34,616 nt of DNA from Protostelium mycophagum. Taxonomy: Eukaryota > Evosea > Variosea > Protosteliida > Protosteliaceae. The notes beneath the pieces are model-generated. The model saw nothing but the letters and a program-made list of their open reading frames with translations, did not search any database and was not told the origin of the DNA. Of the stretch, positions 21,548-31,494 are shown piece after piece. The first letter of the stretch is position 1; each line of letters starts with the position of its first letter. The position numbers and the translations under genes are program-made. Location: positions 1 to 34,616 of the forward strand of contig KV921218.1 of assembly GCA_002081555.1 (NCBI GenBank), given 5' to 3'.

Positions 21548-22640
21548 ATGGCAGGAGGAAAGAGAAAGCAAGCAGATTCATCTGACGAGGTATTTTAAAA
21601 TAGACCTATTGGAATTCCGGTACTAAATTACATTTTCAGTCATCATCCTCTGAGGAGGAGGTCAAGAAGACCACCAAAACCCCCGCAAAGACACCTGCTA
21701 AAACACCCGCAAAGAAGGCAGCAGAGTCATCTTCAGAGGACGAGGCACCAAAATCCACAAAGAAGGCGGCTGCAAAGACACCCGCCAAGACACCCGCAAA
21801 GAAGGCAGCAGAGTCATCTTCAGAGGACGAGGCACCAGCACCAAAGAAGTCAAAGACTGAAGCTACACCTGCCAAGACACCCGCAAAGAAGGCAGCCAAG
21901 GACGATGATTCTTCAGACGAGGAAGTACCAGCAAAGAAGTCAAAGACCGAAGCCGCACCTGCCAAGACACCAGCCAAGAAGGCCGCCAAGGTGATTATCT
22001 TCCATCCTCCTCATTTCAAATCGCTAATTCTGACAGGCCTCTGCTGATGTTGAGCCAGTGAGTGATGATTTATGGTCTAATACTTTGATGAGATTTTGAA
22101 GTGTTACAGACAAAACCACTTGTTTCCCCCATTGCTTCCCCTCTCGCCGATGAGGATTTAGAACAGAAGATCCTCGCCGCTCTGGCCGAAGGTGTGTTCC
22201 TTTCAGTTTCTCATTTTGCCATTTTAAATCACCGTAGTCGATGGCAAATCCAGCGCTCGTGGAGTTAAGGAGGTCACCAAGAAGGTCAGAAAGGACGTCA
22301 AAGGGTGAGTCCATTTTCATGATTCTTGTCGCTGATGATTTAGAATTGTCATTCTCGCCGCCAACACATCTCCCATGGACATTGTCTCTCATTTACCTGT
22401 TCTCTGCGAAGAGAAGAACGTCCCATACATCTGGTTGTCCAAGAGAGAGGAACTTGGAAGCGCAGGTCAGTTTTTTGATCATCATAATATCAATCTTTCA
22501 TTTTCTGATTTATTGTCTTCTTCGTGAGATTAAATAAAATAGGACTTAAGACCACCAACCGCTCTGCTTGTGCCATGTTCTTGCCAGAAAACTCCAGCAC
22601 CAAGGCCATCGCTGCTGCCATCAAGAAGCTCCAAAAGTAA
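21548..22640 (+). CDS. NHP2-like H/ACA snoRNP protein (L7Ae fold) with N-terminal acidic/basic repeat tail, 7 exons
   Basis: NHP2 is a core protein of H/ACA RNPs that guide pseudouridylation in the nucleolus. Exons: 21548-21589, 21640-21990, 22037-22057, 22110-22191, 22238-22304, 22344-22465, 22543-22640; 260 residues. The last 125 or so form the L7Ae fold: SPIASPLADEDLEQKI, ARGVKEVTKKVRKDVKG (the RGxxE RNA-binding turn), IVILAANTSPMDIVSHLPVL, CEEKNVPYIWL and KREELGSA. The spacing is NHP2 rather than SNU13 or ribosomal L7Ae, because NPIA-P-LA-type residues precede the core. The first 130 residues are unusual for NHP2: repeats of KTPAKTPAKKAA alternating with acidic serine blocks (ESSSEDEA), like Nopp140 or nucleolin. 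These serine blocks fit casein kinase 2 sites. Confidence 0.85.
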
Positions 22641-22812
22641 AGCCCATCTTGGGTGCGATTTGCAGATGTGATTTTTCTTCTGATCATGATTCACAAAACT
22701 CTAAATGTAACGTCCTCCTCAATCGCATCAGAAACATCACCAAACAGAACAGTGCCTCTTCGGCATAAATGCTTTGTACAGCTCGAGCATGCATTCTGTC
22801 CATGATCAGAGT

Positions 22813-23154
22813 TTATTCTTTCATCTCTTCGCTGTCTGCGGGTTTCTGTCCTGCTTCTGGGACCTCTGGCATTGTTTGTGTGTCCTCTTTCTTTTGACCA
22901 CTGGTCGTGATGATGTTGGCTGCGATAAAGTCACCGATGCAAAAGCCGAGTCCTTGCAACGTCTTCAGATCATCTGGGCCTGTAGAACATCAGAACCAGC
23001 GAGCTTTTTGTTTCATAAAGTTTGATCAAGATGATGACAAATGCAGAGATGAACAGATAACACGACCAGGTATGCTCTTGCAACACTCAGATACAGAAGC
23101 TGGCAGATGGTACACAGAGAAAGTCACATGAAGAAGCAGAAGCTTTCTCGACAT
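22813..23154 (-). CDS. putative small hydrophobic protein with acidic tail
   Basis: The minus strand gives exons 23154-23128, 23099-about 23036 and about 22979-22813, roughly 85 residues. The N-terminus is strongly hydrophobic (MSRKLLLLH then LLYLSVARAYLVVLSV), as a signal peptide or anchor. The last exon reads PDDLKTLQGLGFCIGDF followed by IAANIITTSG and an acidic tail ending ADSEEMKE. The stop overlaps AATAAA (22812-22817 on the plus strand). The second donor is non-standard in context, so the middle joint is uncertain. No family is recognised. The gene lies between convergent NHP2-like and co-directional SAP18. Confidence 0.4.
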
Positions 23155-23236
23155 CTTTTGCCACTTTCTCTTTTTGTTGCCACAGCTTTCAGAACACATG
23201 AAATACATGAAATGATGAAAAACATCTCCACAGACA

Positions 23237-23758
23237 TTATTTGATTTGAAATCTGATTGTTCCAATATTGTCGAAATCATCACCTCGATTCAAAGATTCC
23301 ACAATGCCCGCTAGTTTCAGAGTTAAGACTCCTTTTCTATCTGCGAATAAAATGTAAAACTGGACCGTGGCGTCACTCGGTCGGAGTGACTGTGAATCAT
23401 TACGATAAGGAATCATGACGGTATGTCTTACTTTTTCACTTTCTTTCAGTAATTCTGCGACATCTCTCAAATTGGCATCGAGCCAATGATGTAGGTGAAC
23501 CTCTCTCGTGTTTGTTGGCTTCTCGCTCTGTCTAAATTCCTCCTCTCTGAAGAAATCAGTGATTACAGTGTATTTCATGTTCACAACTCACTTGAAAGAT
23601 TCATTGTCTTTCACAAATATCCGTAGAAGAGTAGGGCAGGTCTCTCTTCTGTTAATACGAACCGGTGCTTCATGTCCCATATGATGTCCACCTCTCCCTC
23701 TACCACCTCTAAAACCACCTCTGATCGGACCACCAGGTATATGCACTGCGCTCTGCAT
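23237..23758 (-). CDS. SAP18-like protein, 3 exons
   Basis: SAP18 is a ubiquitin-like-fold subunit of the ASAP/PSAP splicing complexes and of Sin3-linked deacetylase. Exons in gene order: 23758-23592, 23546-23432, 23389-23237; 144 residues against about 150 in animals. An RGG-rich N-terminus (RGGFRGGRGRGG) precedes the core marks RRETCPTLLRIFVK, REVHLHHWLDANLRDVAELL and SDATVQFYILFADRKG. The final FQIK is shorter than the usual FQIGDYLDI end, so a few C-terminal residues may be lost or lie in an unrecognised exon. The second intron (23390-23431, 42 nt) is in frame and could be mistaken for coding. The start lies 109 bp from the adenylate kinase start, a shared promoter. Confidence 0.85.
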
Positions 23759-23867
23759 CGCGATAATGTATTATGAGATCATACATTCGAGAAGATCTTT
23801 TTCCTCGAAATTTTTTTGAATTCGCTGTGTGGATCGGTGACTGCATTTTTTCAACACACAGCAGACA
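23759..23867. promoter_or_regulatory. 109-bp bidirectional promoter region (SAP18 / adenylate kinase)
   Basis: Two well supported genes start head to head with only 109 bp between their ATG codons, so core promoters and both 5' UTRs must share this piece. No TATA box is obvious. Confidence 0.5.
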
Positions 23868-24662
23868 ATGTCAGACGGTTTCAGAGCAGTTTTCATCGGC
23901 CCTCCAGGCTCAGGAAAGGGAACACAGGCAGCCAATCTCATCAAGGACTACAGCGTATGTCACCTCGCAACAGGAGATATGCTGAGAGCTGCCGTCAACG
24001 CGGGTACACCGGTTGGAAAGCAAGCCAAGGAGGTCATGGAAAGAGGAGGACTTGTATCTGATGAAATCATGGTCGATCTGATTCACGACGCCATCAAAGC
24101 TCCTGAATGTAGAAACGGATTTCTTTTGGATGGTTTCCCTCGTACTGTTGGTCAAGCCGGAAAGGTGAGTTACATTATCATCACCGAATATCTCCATATT
24201 GATGGGATCAGCTGGATTCCATGCTTGAGAAGGACAAGGTTAAACTTGACTCTGCTCTCGAGTTTGCCATCGAAGATTCTCTGTTGATCCGCAGAATCAC
24301 AGGACGTCGTGTCCATCCTCCTAGTGGCAGGACCTACCACGTTGAGTTCCATCCTCCCAAGGTTCCTGGCAAAGACGATGTGGGTTTTTCATTCTTCCCA
24401 TATGTCATTATTCTCATCCACTTCTTAGGCCACTGGAGAGCCACTGATCCAGAGAGCAGATGACAACGAAGACACTCTTCGCAAGCGTCTCGAATCATAC
24501 CACAAGAGCACCGTACCCGTCGTTGGGTTCTATAAGAAGCAGGGAATCCTCACCACACTCGACGCATCGAAGAAGAATGATGAAGTCTACAGAGTCATCA
24601 AGAATGTTATTCAAAACTGCACCTCTGGAAACAAGCAAGCTGGACTTCCAAGGTCTGACTGA
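23868..24662 (+). CDS. adenylate kinase (AK2/ADK1 type, long LID), 3 exons
   Basis: Converts ATP plus AMP to two ADP. Exons 23868-24164, 24212-24379, 24429-24662; 232 residues, the size of cytosolic/intermembrane AK2. The P-loop [11 protein letters not shown] is at about 10-20, followed by HLATGDMLR (AMP site), [11 protein letters not shown] (Walker B-like/AMP site) and the long LID with [29 protein letters not shown] and [11 protein letters not shown]. The LID lacks zinc cysteines, as in eukaryotic enzymes. The start follows a 5' flank shared with SAP18. All phases are 0. No organelle-targeting leader is seen, in keeping with a cytosolic or intermembrane-space enzyme. Confidence 0.95.
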
Positions 24663-24824
24663 TCGAAATAATCATAAAGAAACATCACATCTCACATTAT
24701 CACAATCATCGGCTGGATGAACACTTTCTAAAAGTCGAACCGTGATGAACCTGTTGTCTTTGCAGAAAATGGGAAAAGGGGATTGTTGGATTAAATTTTA
24801 AATACATCTGTGTAGAAATTGTAG

Positions 24825-26111
24825 ATGACCGAGAAATCTCAGAAGCTCCTCACGACATCATCACCCACGACAAACATCATCCCAAACGGTATGATTCCTC
24901 CAACTGGATCAGGGACACACGACATAGCTCGAGTGAGGGATAAACCACCAGGAGATGATTACAACAGGTTATTCGACAAGAAGGTGATGTCTATATCCCC
25001 TCAATGTCTCAATTGAACAGGAGATCAAAAGTCTCAAACTTTGGAGAGCAGTGCTTGCCGAGTTCACCATCGCTTTGATCTTCTATGTCGTAATATACAC
25101 CACATCTGCCTTGTATGAGGACGAGGTTCTTGCAAGAGCTGTATGTCTTGGCGGAATATTGACCATGTTGGTAAGCCACAATCACATCACCAACATGATG
25201 TTGTCAGGTCCTTTGCTTTTCGGAGATCTCCGCAAGTCAGCTCAATCCGACAGTATGTCATCTGTATTTGCGACATCATTTTCGTGAAGATGCAAGCTCA
25301 GACGATGTAGATCGCTTTGGGCACACTATTGAACGGAGCCATGACCCTACCACGATTCATCCTCTATAATGCGGCATATTTCGGAGCTTCTGTCATTGCA
25401 GTCCCACTGACACGATTGATGCTTCCTGACGAGTACATTACCAAACCAATCGGCCTCTTAGGTGAGATTCTTCATCCTCAATCATCCTCTATCCGATGTA
25501 TGATAAGGAAGGCAAAGACGATGCACAAAAAATAAGCCAGCAGAAGATCTGGCATAGAGATGACTGATCAAGCTAGAGATCAAAGGGGGGACACCAAAGA
25601 GTGCGTTTTTGGTGGAATCAATATTCGGTTTTCTGTTGGTCACTTGTGACTTGCATCTGATTCACAATCCGCATCAGACGATGCTCGTGAGAAAGTTGGC
25701 GGCGCCTTTTGCCCTCGGAGCCATCGTCATCGTTGCATCTGTCACAGGGTCGAAATTAACAGGAGGTCATCATCTTGATTGCATTTTCCTCATGTTAATT
25801 TATATATATCTACCGCAGTCACCACGGTAAAGATCCGTGAAGATCGCGATAATTAACGTGTTCGTTACCGAGAACTGTGGAATCTGACAAAACCTGCAAT
25901 CATTTAGTGTATATTTGCATTTTTTGTATGTTAAAGCTGTGTTGACGAGCTTTTAGCATCAATGAACCCTGCCAGAGCCTTTGGACCATCTTTGTGGTCT
26001 TCAGATTGGACTCACTTTCCTATGTATTTCTTTGCACCTCTCATTGGTGGTGTCATCGGTGCTTTGCTGTTCAGAATGATGACATATGGATTGAAGACAT
26101 CAAAGCAATAA
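24825..26111 (+). CDS. aquaporin (MIP family) with NPT and NPA boxes, 6 exons
   Basis: A membrane channel for water or small solutes. Exons: 24825-24983, 25021-25170, 25208-25252, 25311-25461, 25577-25765, 25957-26111; 282 residues. A cytosolic N-terminus of about 57 residues precedes helix 1 (LAEFTIALIFYVVIYTTSAL). The first pore box reads ISASQLNPT followed by IALGTLL, so the usual NPA is NPT. The second box is canonical: GGASMNPARAFGPS, with the selectivity Arg. The last helix is FFAPLIGGVIGALLF. The stop codon is inside AATAAA (26107-26112). The bases before the ATG read TTGTAG, like a splice acceptor, so a 5' UTR intron is possible. NPT in box one is known in some unorthodox aquaporins (AQP12 type); substrate cannot be told. 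Confidence 0.92.
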
Positions 26112-26112
26112 A
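26107..26112 (+). terminator. AATAAA containing the aquaporin stop codon
   Basis: GCAATAAAC; the TAA stop is positions 26109-26111. Confidence 0.5.
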
Positions 26113-27167
26113 CGTGTAGATACTGAGTACTTGTGAAGTCACAGAGAAAGTTCTCATTTACAAACACTCACCTTTATCCCCATTACCATTTAAACTTGTA
26201 GAAAGAGTTCTTCAGAAAATGTAGAAGATCAATTGTTCTAGATTGGCAAGCACAGCCATAGTGGCAATTGACCACGATAATTACCAGGTTATTTAGATCC
26301 AAAAATTCTAAAAAAGGTCTTTTCTGGGTAGCCAATCTGAGTGACTAATTATTTTTGAGCAAACACCTAAACTCATACAGCCACACATACCATATCAAAA
26401 AGGTCAGACAATAATAAATCACTGACAAGATGCTTGATACATTCTCTGAGTAATAATAGCCATTCAGAACCACTAGAAACAGCAAAAGCCATGATTAAAA
26501 CTTTAGAGAGGACTCAGAATCAAATAGCCTTAATAACACATTCAACAGAAACCTCACTTCAACAAAAGAACCAAATACAATGTATTTAGGGGTTTTAGAG
26601 GTGGAATGCAATAGTGGATTTAGTCAATCTTGACATAAACATATATCAACAACCTCTTTGTCTTAACAAGCCAAGACATATTATTAGATGATTATTAATT
26701 GATCTTCTAAACAGTGACTCATATTATCATGTTTAAGATACAATTGAATTCCATGATTTTCCGCAATTTGGAATCAAGATAAGTTGATTGCAAATTACAT
26801 GCATAATTACAATTATCTACAATTCCAAAATCTAAAATAACTGCAATTATTGTAATGTATTTGTTATATTTATAATTTTAATGTCACGTCATAACAGTAT
26901 CCAGACTGCATCTCACAGGATAAGGCAACTTGTGTGCAGCTGCATACTATAGAATTCAGTATTAGAAAATAGCAATCTCTGACATACCTGTTATATCTGC
27001 TAGAGATGATTAAACCCATAAAAGAAAATCACCAACAGATAGAAAGAGACTGACTTAGCAAAGGCATAAAGCTTATTACAGGCATAGCTCATCTCTTTAG
27101 CCACCATATTAAAGACCTTCTTCTTGAGAAGAGTTGCAGCTGAAGTGGTAATAATTGTACAAAAATA
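26113..27167. other. AT-rich intergenic region without recognised genes
   Basis: About 1.05 kb rich in A and T with frequent stops in all frames. I searched it on the minus strand for the missing DNase II end (second catalytic HxK region, GD-N-R motif) and saw nothing. Confidence 0.6.
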
Positions 27168-27355
27168 CTTTTTGTAGAATTGCTGCGCAAGGGCAAATTC
27201 TATAATCAATTGTATAAACATATTCTTTTGCATATTTGCTGCGCTTAGCAATTTATATAAATAATTCTACAAAAATTTCTGCACAATTGCTGCATGTAGT
27301 GATCCATATAATCAATTATATAAAAATTCTTTTTGCACAATTGCGAAACTCGGTC
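27168..27355. repeat. diverged tandem array, 52-57 bp units
   Basis: Three to four units share TTTTTGYASAATTGCTGCRC followed by ATATAATCAATTATATAAA-like sequence. The last unit runs into the end of the DNase II-like frame. Confidence 0.6.
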
Positions 27356-28449
27356 ATGTCTTGCTTCTCGACATAAGAGTATAAAGAGGTGGGCTCTCGC
27401 AGTGCGAGTCTCGACGTCGCTCTCTCCGCTGTAGTGATGGTGTCTGACCAGAGATAGACACGCACTTGTAGAAAGAAGAGGATCCTGTCGATGGCCGTGT
27501 AATCGAATTTAGCTGGAGTTGTGAGGGACGCACGGTGGTAGTTGCCGCCTCTGTACTTCTGCAGCAGAGCTGCGGAGGCAGATGTACTGCGGCTCTGCCG
27601 CAATGCATGGTGGCACAAGCTGGGTGCCTCTGTGCATCTACAGTGTTTTTGTTGCGGCTGTGCCGCAACGCATGATGGTACAACCTGGCCTTTGTACATC
27701 TGCAGCTCTGCTGCAGAGGTAATGCACGGTGGCACAAAATTTTTGTTGCGGCTGTGCCGCAACGTGCCTGTCTTTGTACATGCTGCAGCTCTGCTGCAGA
27801 GGTAAACACACAGGACCCACATCTGCTGATCTCGAATCACTCACTCATACTCCTGCATGTCATGTACTGAGCGAAACTCTTTCCGGTGCTCGGAAGAGCC
27901 GTCTGAAAGATGTTCCTCTTATCCCCGATGGTCACGGGCCAAGATGGGAAGGAATGCAACAACCAAAAACCACCCGTACTGGGTCTCACGAAGAGGATCC
28001 CCTTGGAATGAGCGGAGGTGAAACTGCCAGCTTGCTGCAACTCTCTCCCCAGCGTCGGATGATCGTCCTCCTGACCCGCTCCCATTCTGACTTGATCGTT
28101 GTACGCGTACCATTCGTCTGCCTTATCTTTCTTCCCGTCTTCAAATAGAGGTCTTAGGGTGGTTTGTGCTGGATCTTTTCCACCGACTTTGCCCAGATGC
28201 GGAAAATGCTGTGTCGATTAATTACAGTGCAGATGATAAACAAAGATTCACCCTCCAATCTTCGACGGAATTCTTATCCATTTCAGAATCGTAATACAAA
28301 TACTCGTAAGAGTTTGGGAGCTTGTAGATGAACCACCAGTCCACTGATACGAATTCATCATCGGAACCCTCTTTGTGGCCTTGACATTGGAGACCGAGAC
28401 ATATCTGAAGGAGGAGAAGGAATGACAATAGAGTCTGCCTAGTTCTCAT
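27316..28449 (-). CDS. DNase II-like acid nuclease, 3'-truncated
   Basis: DNase II is a lysosomal or secreted endonuclease of the phospholipase D-like fold. Exons in gene order 28449-28252, 28208-27845, 27443-27316 give 229 residues. The signal peptide is MRTRQTLLSFLLLLQICLG. The core marks are VDWWFIYKLPNSYEYLYYDS, EWYAYNDQ, HSKGILFVRPSTGGFWLLHS (first HxK catalytic motif) and TGKSFAQYMTC. The third exon adds ATSRLALREPTSLYSYV and then runs into a tandem repeat and stops. Animal enzymes are about 350-360 residues; the second HxK half and the C-terminal DNR-type region are absent. The 401-nt intron 2 (27444-27844) is filled with GC-rich hairpins. As it stands the product should lack half of the active site; it is likely a gene broken at the 3' end, unless more exons lie beyond what I can see. 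Confidence 0.82.
27541..27805. repeat. GC-rich hairpin cluster 1 (DNase II intron)
   Basis: Contains two TTGCGGCTGTGCCGCAA, one TGCGGCTCTGCCGCA, two CTGCAGCTCTGCTGCAG and a variant, joined by conserved spacers such as GCATGRTGG and CTTTGTACAT. Each hairpin is 17 nt with a 7-bp stem and a T-N-T loop. Confidence 0.85.
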
Positions 28450-28544
28450 CCCGCTTGCAATGAAGCTCTCGTTCAGAGAGGAGCGTCATCGACGCTGTCG
28501 TCGTCGTGCAATTTGTTGCGATTCCCCGACGACGATATCTCTCG

Positions 28545-30177
28545 ATGTCGATACCACTGGATGTAATGGTGAGGTTATTGGACCACCTTCCCTCCTGCGA
28601 CTTGTTACCGATCAGTTTCACCTGCCGACAGATGTCTTTAGCGGCAGAAGTCATTCTCGAGAGACGAGGTTTCATCACCTTCTCCTCACTTTTATTTCCG
28701 TGCGATGTTAAAGAGGTGACAAAGTGGTGGACAGAGGAGATCAGGACTCCTTGCGAAGAAGAGAAAGAGATGATTTCCACGGAATTGATTTTGGGGGAAC
28801 ACACGTTACCAGATCTGAATCGAGAATTAAGACGAGAGATCAACAAGCTCTGCAGAGAGGAGGATGGAATCAGCAGAATCAAAAGTGTGGTCGATGAAAA
28901 GAGGGCAAAAAAGGAGGTCTGAGGACTGTTTGTACACCTACAGGACTGACGTCCACAGGATATGGCTCAGCTGATCACCTGCATCATGAGTGAGGCTGCT
29001 CGTCTGGGTCTTGTAGATCTACATAGAGGATGATGAGTCTTCAGTGCCAGCATTCTTACTCTTGAAGTATGCCGGAGGAGCAGGGCAGATAGAGACATTA
29101 CAATACATGTATGAGAGGTTCTTCAACACACGAGGTGACTATATGTGGTACATACCTATCAAGGCAGCCAAGAGGAACCAGATCAGGGCATTAGAATGGT
29201 TTCACGCTCACGACTTTCCCCTCTCATCTTCTTGCGTTCACTCTGCTGGCTCTTTAGACACATGTATATGGTTGTTGGAGCATGGTGCGCCTCCCACTTC
29301 AAGCAGCGATGTCTTCTGTCGAGCAATCAGAAATGAGACTCACAAGGTGATACAGAAGATGGAAAGAGCGGAACAGCTCGGAATGATCGGGGATCTAGAG
29401 GAGATGTGCGAGGAGTGTATAAAGAGTGATAAACTGGACATACTTATATATCTTACAGTACAGAGGGGGTGAGTGATGATGAAAAGACATATCAAGATGT
29501 CAATGATTTGGATCAGATGCAAGTGGAACAACAACATGATCAACATGCCTATTGTGGCAGGCCACATTGACATCGTGATGTATGTCCACAACTATGTGAG
29601 AAAGTATGAGCTGAGGCACATGGAAGAGGCATCACTCAGCTGTATGAGCTTACAGACCTTTCATTTTCTACATCATCATGCTGCTCTTCCACTACTTGCT
29701 GGTACTCTGCTTTGGATGGCGGAGCATCTCGTGCCCATATCATTAGCGAGGAGATTGTATGAGATGGACGTGGACAAGTGCTTCAACCTGGCCTTGTGGT
29801 CTGATGTTGCTGAAGCAAGAGATCAGCGTCCGGATTGCCACAAGTGCTTCAAATACACTGTTCATCACAATAGAGAGAGGAGGAGACAGATGTTGAGTGC
29901 TCTTCCACTACTTGCTGGTACTCTGCTTTGGATGGCGGAGCATCTCGTGCCCATATCATTAGCGAGGAGATTGTATGAGATGGACGTGGACAAGTGCTTC
30001 AACCTGGCCTTGTGGTCTGATGTTGCTGAAGCAAGAGATCAGCGTCCGGATTGCCACAAGTGCTTCAAATACACTGTTCATCACAATAGAGAGAGGAGGA
30101 GACAGATGTTGAGATGGTTACTGCATGTGAAGAATATTGACTTCCCATGTACAAGTGTGATCATCCATCATCACTGA
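28545..30177 (+). CDS. F-box-like / degenerate ankyrin-repeat protein with internal duplication
   Basis: Exons 28545-28916, 28959-29007, 29045-29468, 29517-30177; 501 residues in phase. The N-terminus MSIPLDVMVRLLDHLPSCDL resembles an F-box (Skp1-binding) helix pair. A charged helical segment follows, then ankyrin-like repeats: IKAAKRNQIRALEWFHAHDF, SLDTCIWLLEHGAP, KSDKLDILIYL, and PIVAGHIDIVMYVHNYV. Proteins of this type are expanded families in amoebae, other protists and giant viruses and usually act as substrate adaptors of SCF ubiquitin ligases, which is inferred here. The final exon carries a 216-bp (72-codon) segment twice in tandem. The gene starts 95 bp from the DNase II-like start on the other strand, so they share a promoter. 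Confidence 0.72.
29682..30113 (+). repeat. exact tandem duplication of 216 bp, in frame
   Basis: Copies 29682-29897 and 29898-30113 look identical by eye. Each encodes 72 residues beginning ALPLLAGTLLWMAEHLVPIS and ending RERRRQML. Either very recent or an assembly artefact. Confidence 0.92.
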
Positions 30178-30452
30178 AAAGACAGGGTGTTGTCTGCAAT
30201 TTCTGTTATGGCTCTACTGCCTTTGTACATTGCTCAGACAAAAAACTTGCTTTGACTTTGTTATATATCCAAATACAGATGTCGTCTGACACTCCCTAAA
30301 ACAGAGCACGTCAATAACCGTTGTTACATACGGTAACATAACATGCTGCTGATTCCCGCCAACAGAAAAACGGAATATGCTTCAAAAAATTTAAATTCTT
30401 GGAAGGGGGAAGATTGACATTGGTGACAACTTCATTTCTGGAAATACACACC

Positions 30453-30987
30453 ATGCCACCAAAGAGAGCCAAGAAAGAGGATATTATAGAGGATAAGCTT
30501 GAACCAAAGAAGATCAAACAAGATGATCAAAAGGAAGAGAAAGATGAAGAACAACTGTATCCAAATGGTCCTTGTATATACAGAGAAAACTGCTACAGAA
30601 AGGTTCTAAGATGAATTATTCACACGCACTCAATTCTACAGAATCCACAGCACTTCATCGATTATTCGCATCCAAAAAAAGAACAAGCAGTGAAAGACAA
30701 TCAAAAGATCAAACCGCCAGTGCTCAAGCCATCACCTATTAGTGAGTGTTACATTATGACTATCATATATCATGACAATCCTCTAATGGGAGATAGAGTC
30801 AGTAGATAAATCGGTAGAAGACTATAGCAGCCTTCTCAAATTTGCACTGCTCAGCAGAAAGATCTCCAAAGACAATAAGAGAAAGTTGAGGGAGTACAGG
30901 AGACAGAACAATGTGTCAGAAGAGACGCATTCAGAGTTATTGGCGAAGTTAAATTGGACAGAAGATGAATACAAAGATGGAGAGAAG
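30453..30987 (+). CDS. PBZ zinc-finger region (N-terminal part of PARP gene or separate gene)
   Basis: Exons 30453-30602, 30642-30741 and 30797-30987 join in phase to 147 residues. A basic/acidic leader (MPPKRAKKEDIIEDKLEPKK) precedes a PBZ finger split by the first intron: CIYRENCYRKNPQHFIDYSH plus P. This matches the poly(ADP-ribose)-binding finger C-x(5)-C-x(6)-H-x(5)-H with the YRKN core, apart from Arg in place of the usual Gly. A helical segment follows (LREYRRQNNVSEETHSELLA, LNWTEDEYKDGEK). The open frame then meets a donor GTGGTC and an intron with hairpin cluster 2. A short coding-like piece at 31296-31349 (KIQELGIARECLVAAAS) may be the next exon. Position directly upstream of a PARP catalytic region suggests one gene, but I could not trace every joint. 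Confidence 0.65.
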
Positions 30988-31029
30988 GTGGTCAAAGTCA
31001 TCACACATATCCCATCAAGTTATCAAGTT

Positions 31030-31290
31030 TTGTTGGTGGCGCCACGCGCCACTGCATCATCTTTTTACTGCAGGAGTGTTTGCCTCTGCAGCAGAGCTGA
31101 AGATGTACAAAGGCAGGCAGCAACTGCCGCCATGCATTGATGCTGTGGCGCTTTGCGCCAAAAAAGTCACAACAGACATGACACCATTGTGATGGCGGAG
31201 CCGCAGCGTGTTTGTTTGTCTCTGCAGCAGAGCTGCAGATGTACAGAGGCAGCCATTATGTGTTCCATCTGTAGATGTGCAGCTGCTGCA
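31030..31290. repeat. GC-rich hairpin cluster 2
   Basis: Includes GTGGCGCCACGCGCCAC (31036-31052), GTGGCGCTTTGCGCC (about 31144-31158), CTGCAGCAGAGCTGCAG-type hairpins and the spacer GATGTACAAAGGCAG. Lies in the presumed intron between the PBZ region and the PARP region. Confidence 0.75.
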
Positions 31291-31494
31291 GAAATGAGCG
31301 GAAAATCCAGGAACTTGGAATTGCTAGAGAGTGTCTTGTTGCCGCCGCAAGCTTGTGATATATAAAATACAACCAAACACCGTGAAGAAGTACATTCTTT
31401 GGCTGTACCACGGAAACAAAAGACTTCAAGTCCCATTTCCCGCCAAAACCACACGTTTGATTTTCGAATCTCACCACGACAGAACGAAGAAGAC

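Noticed and set aside
27000-27251. 83-codon minus-strand open frame beyond the DNase II-like gene
   Set aside because: Composition follows the AT-rich tandem array and none of the expected DNase II C-terminal motifs is present.
28545-30177. Giant-virus insertion suggested by F-box/ankyrin architecture
   Set aside because: The gene has spliceosomal introns and shares a promoter with a host-type gene; no capsid, polymerase or other viral gene is near. Such families are also common in protists.
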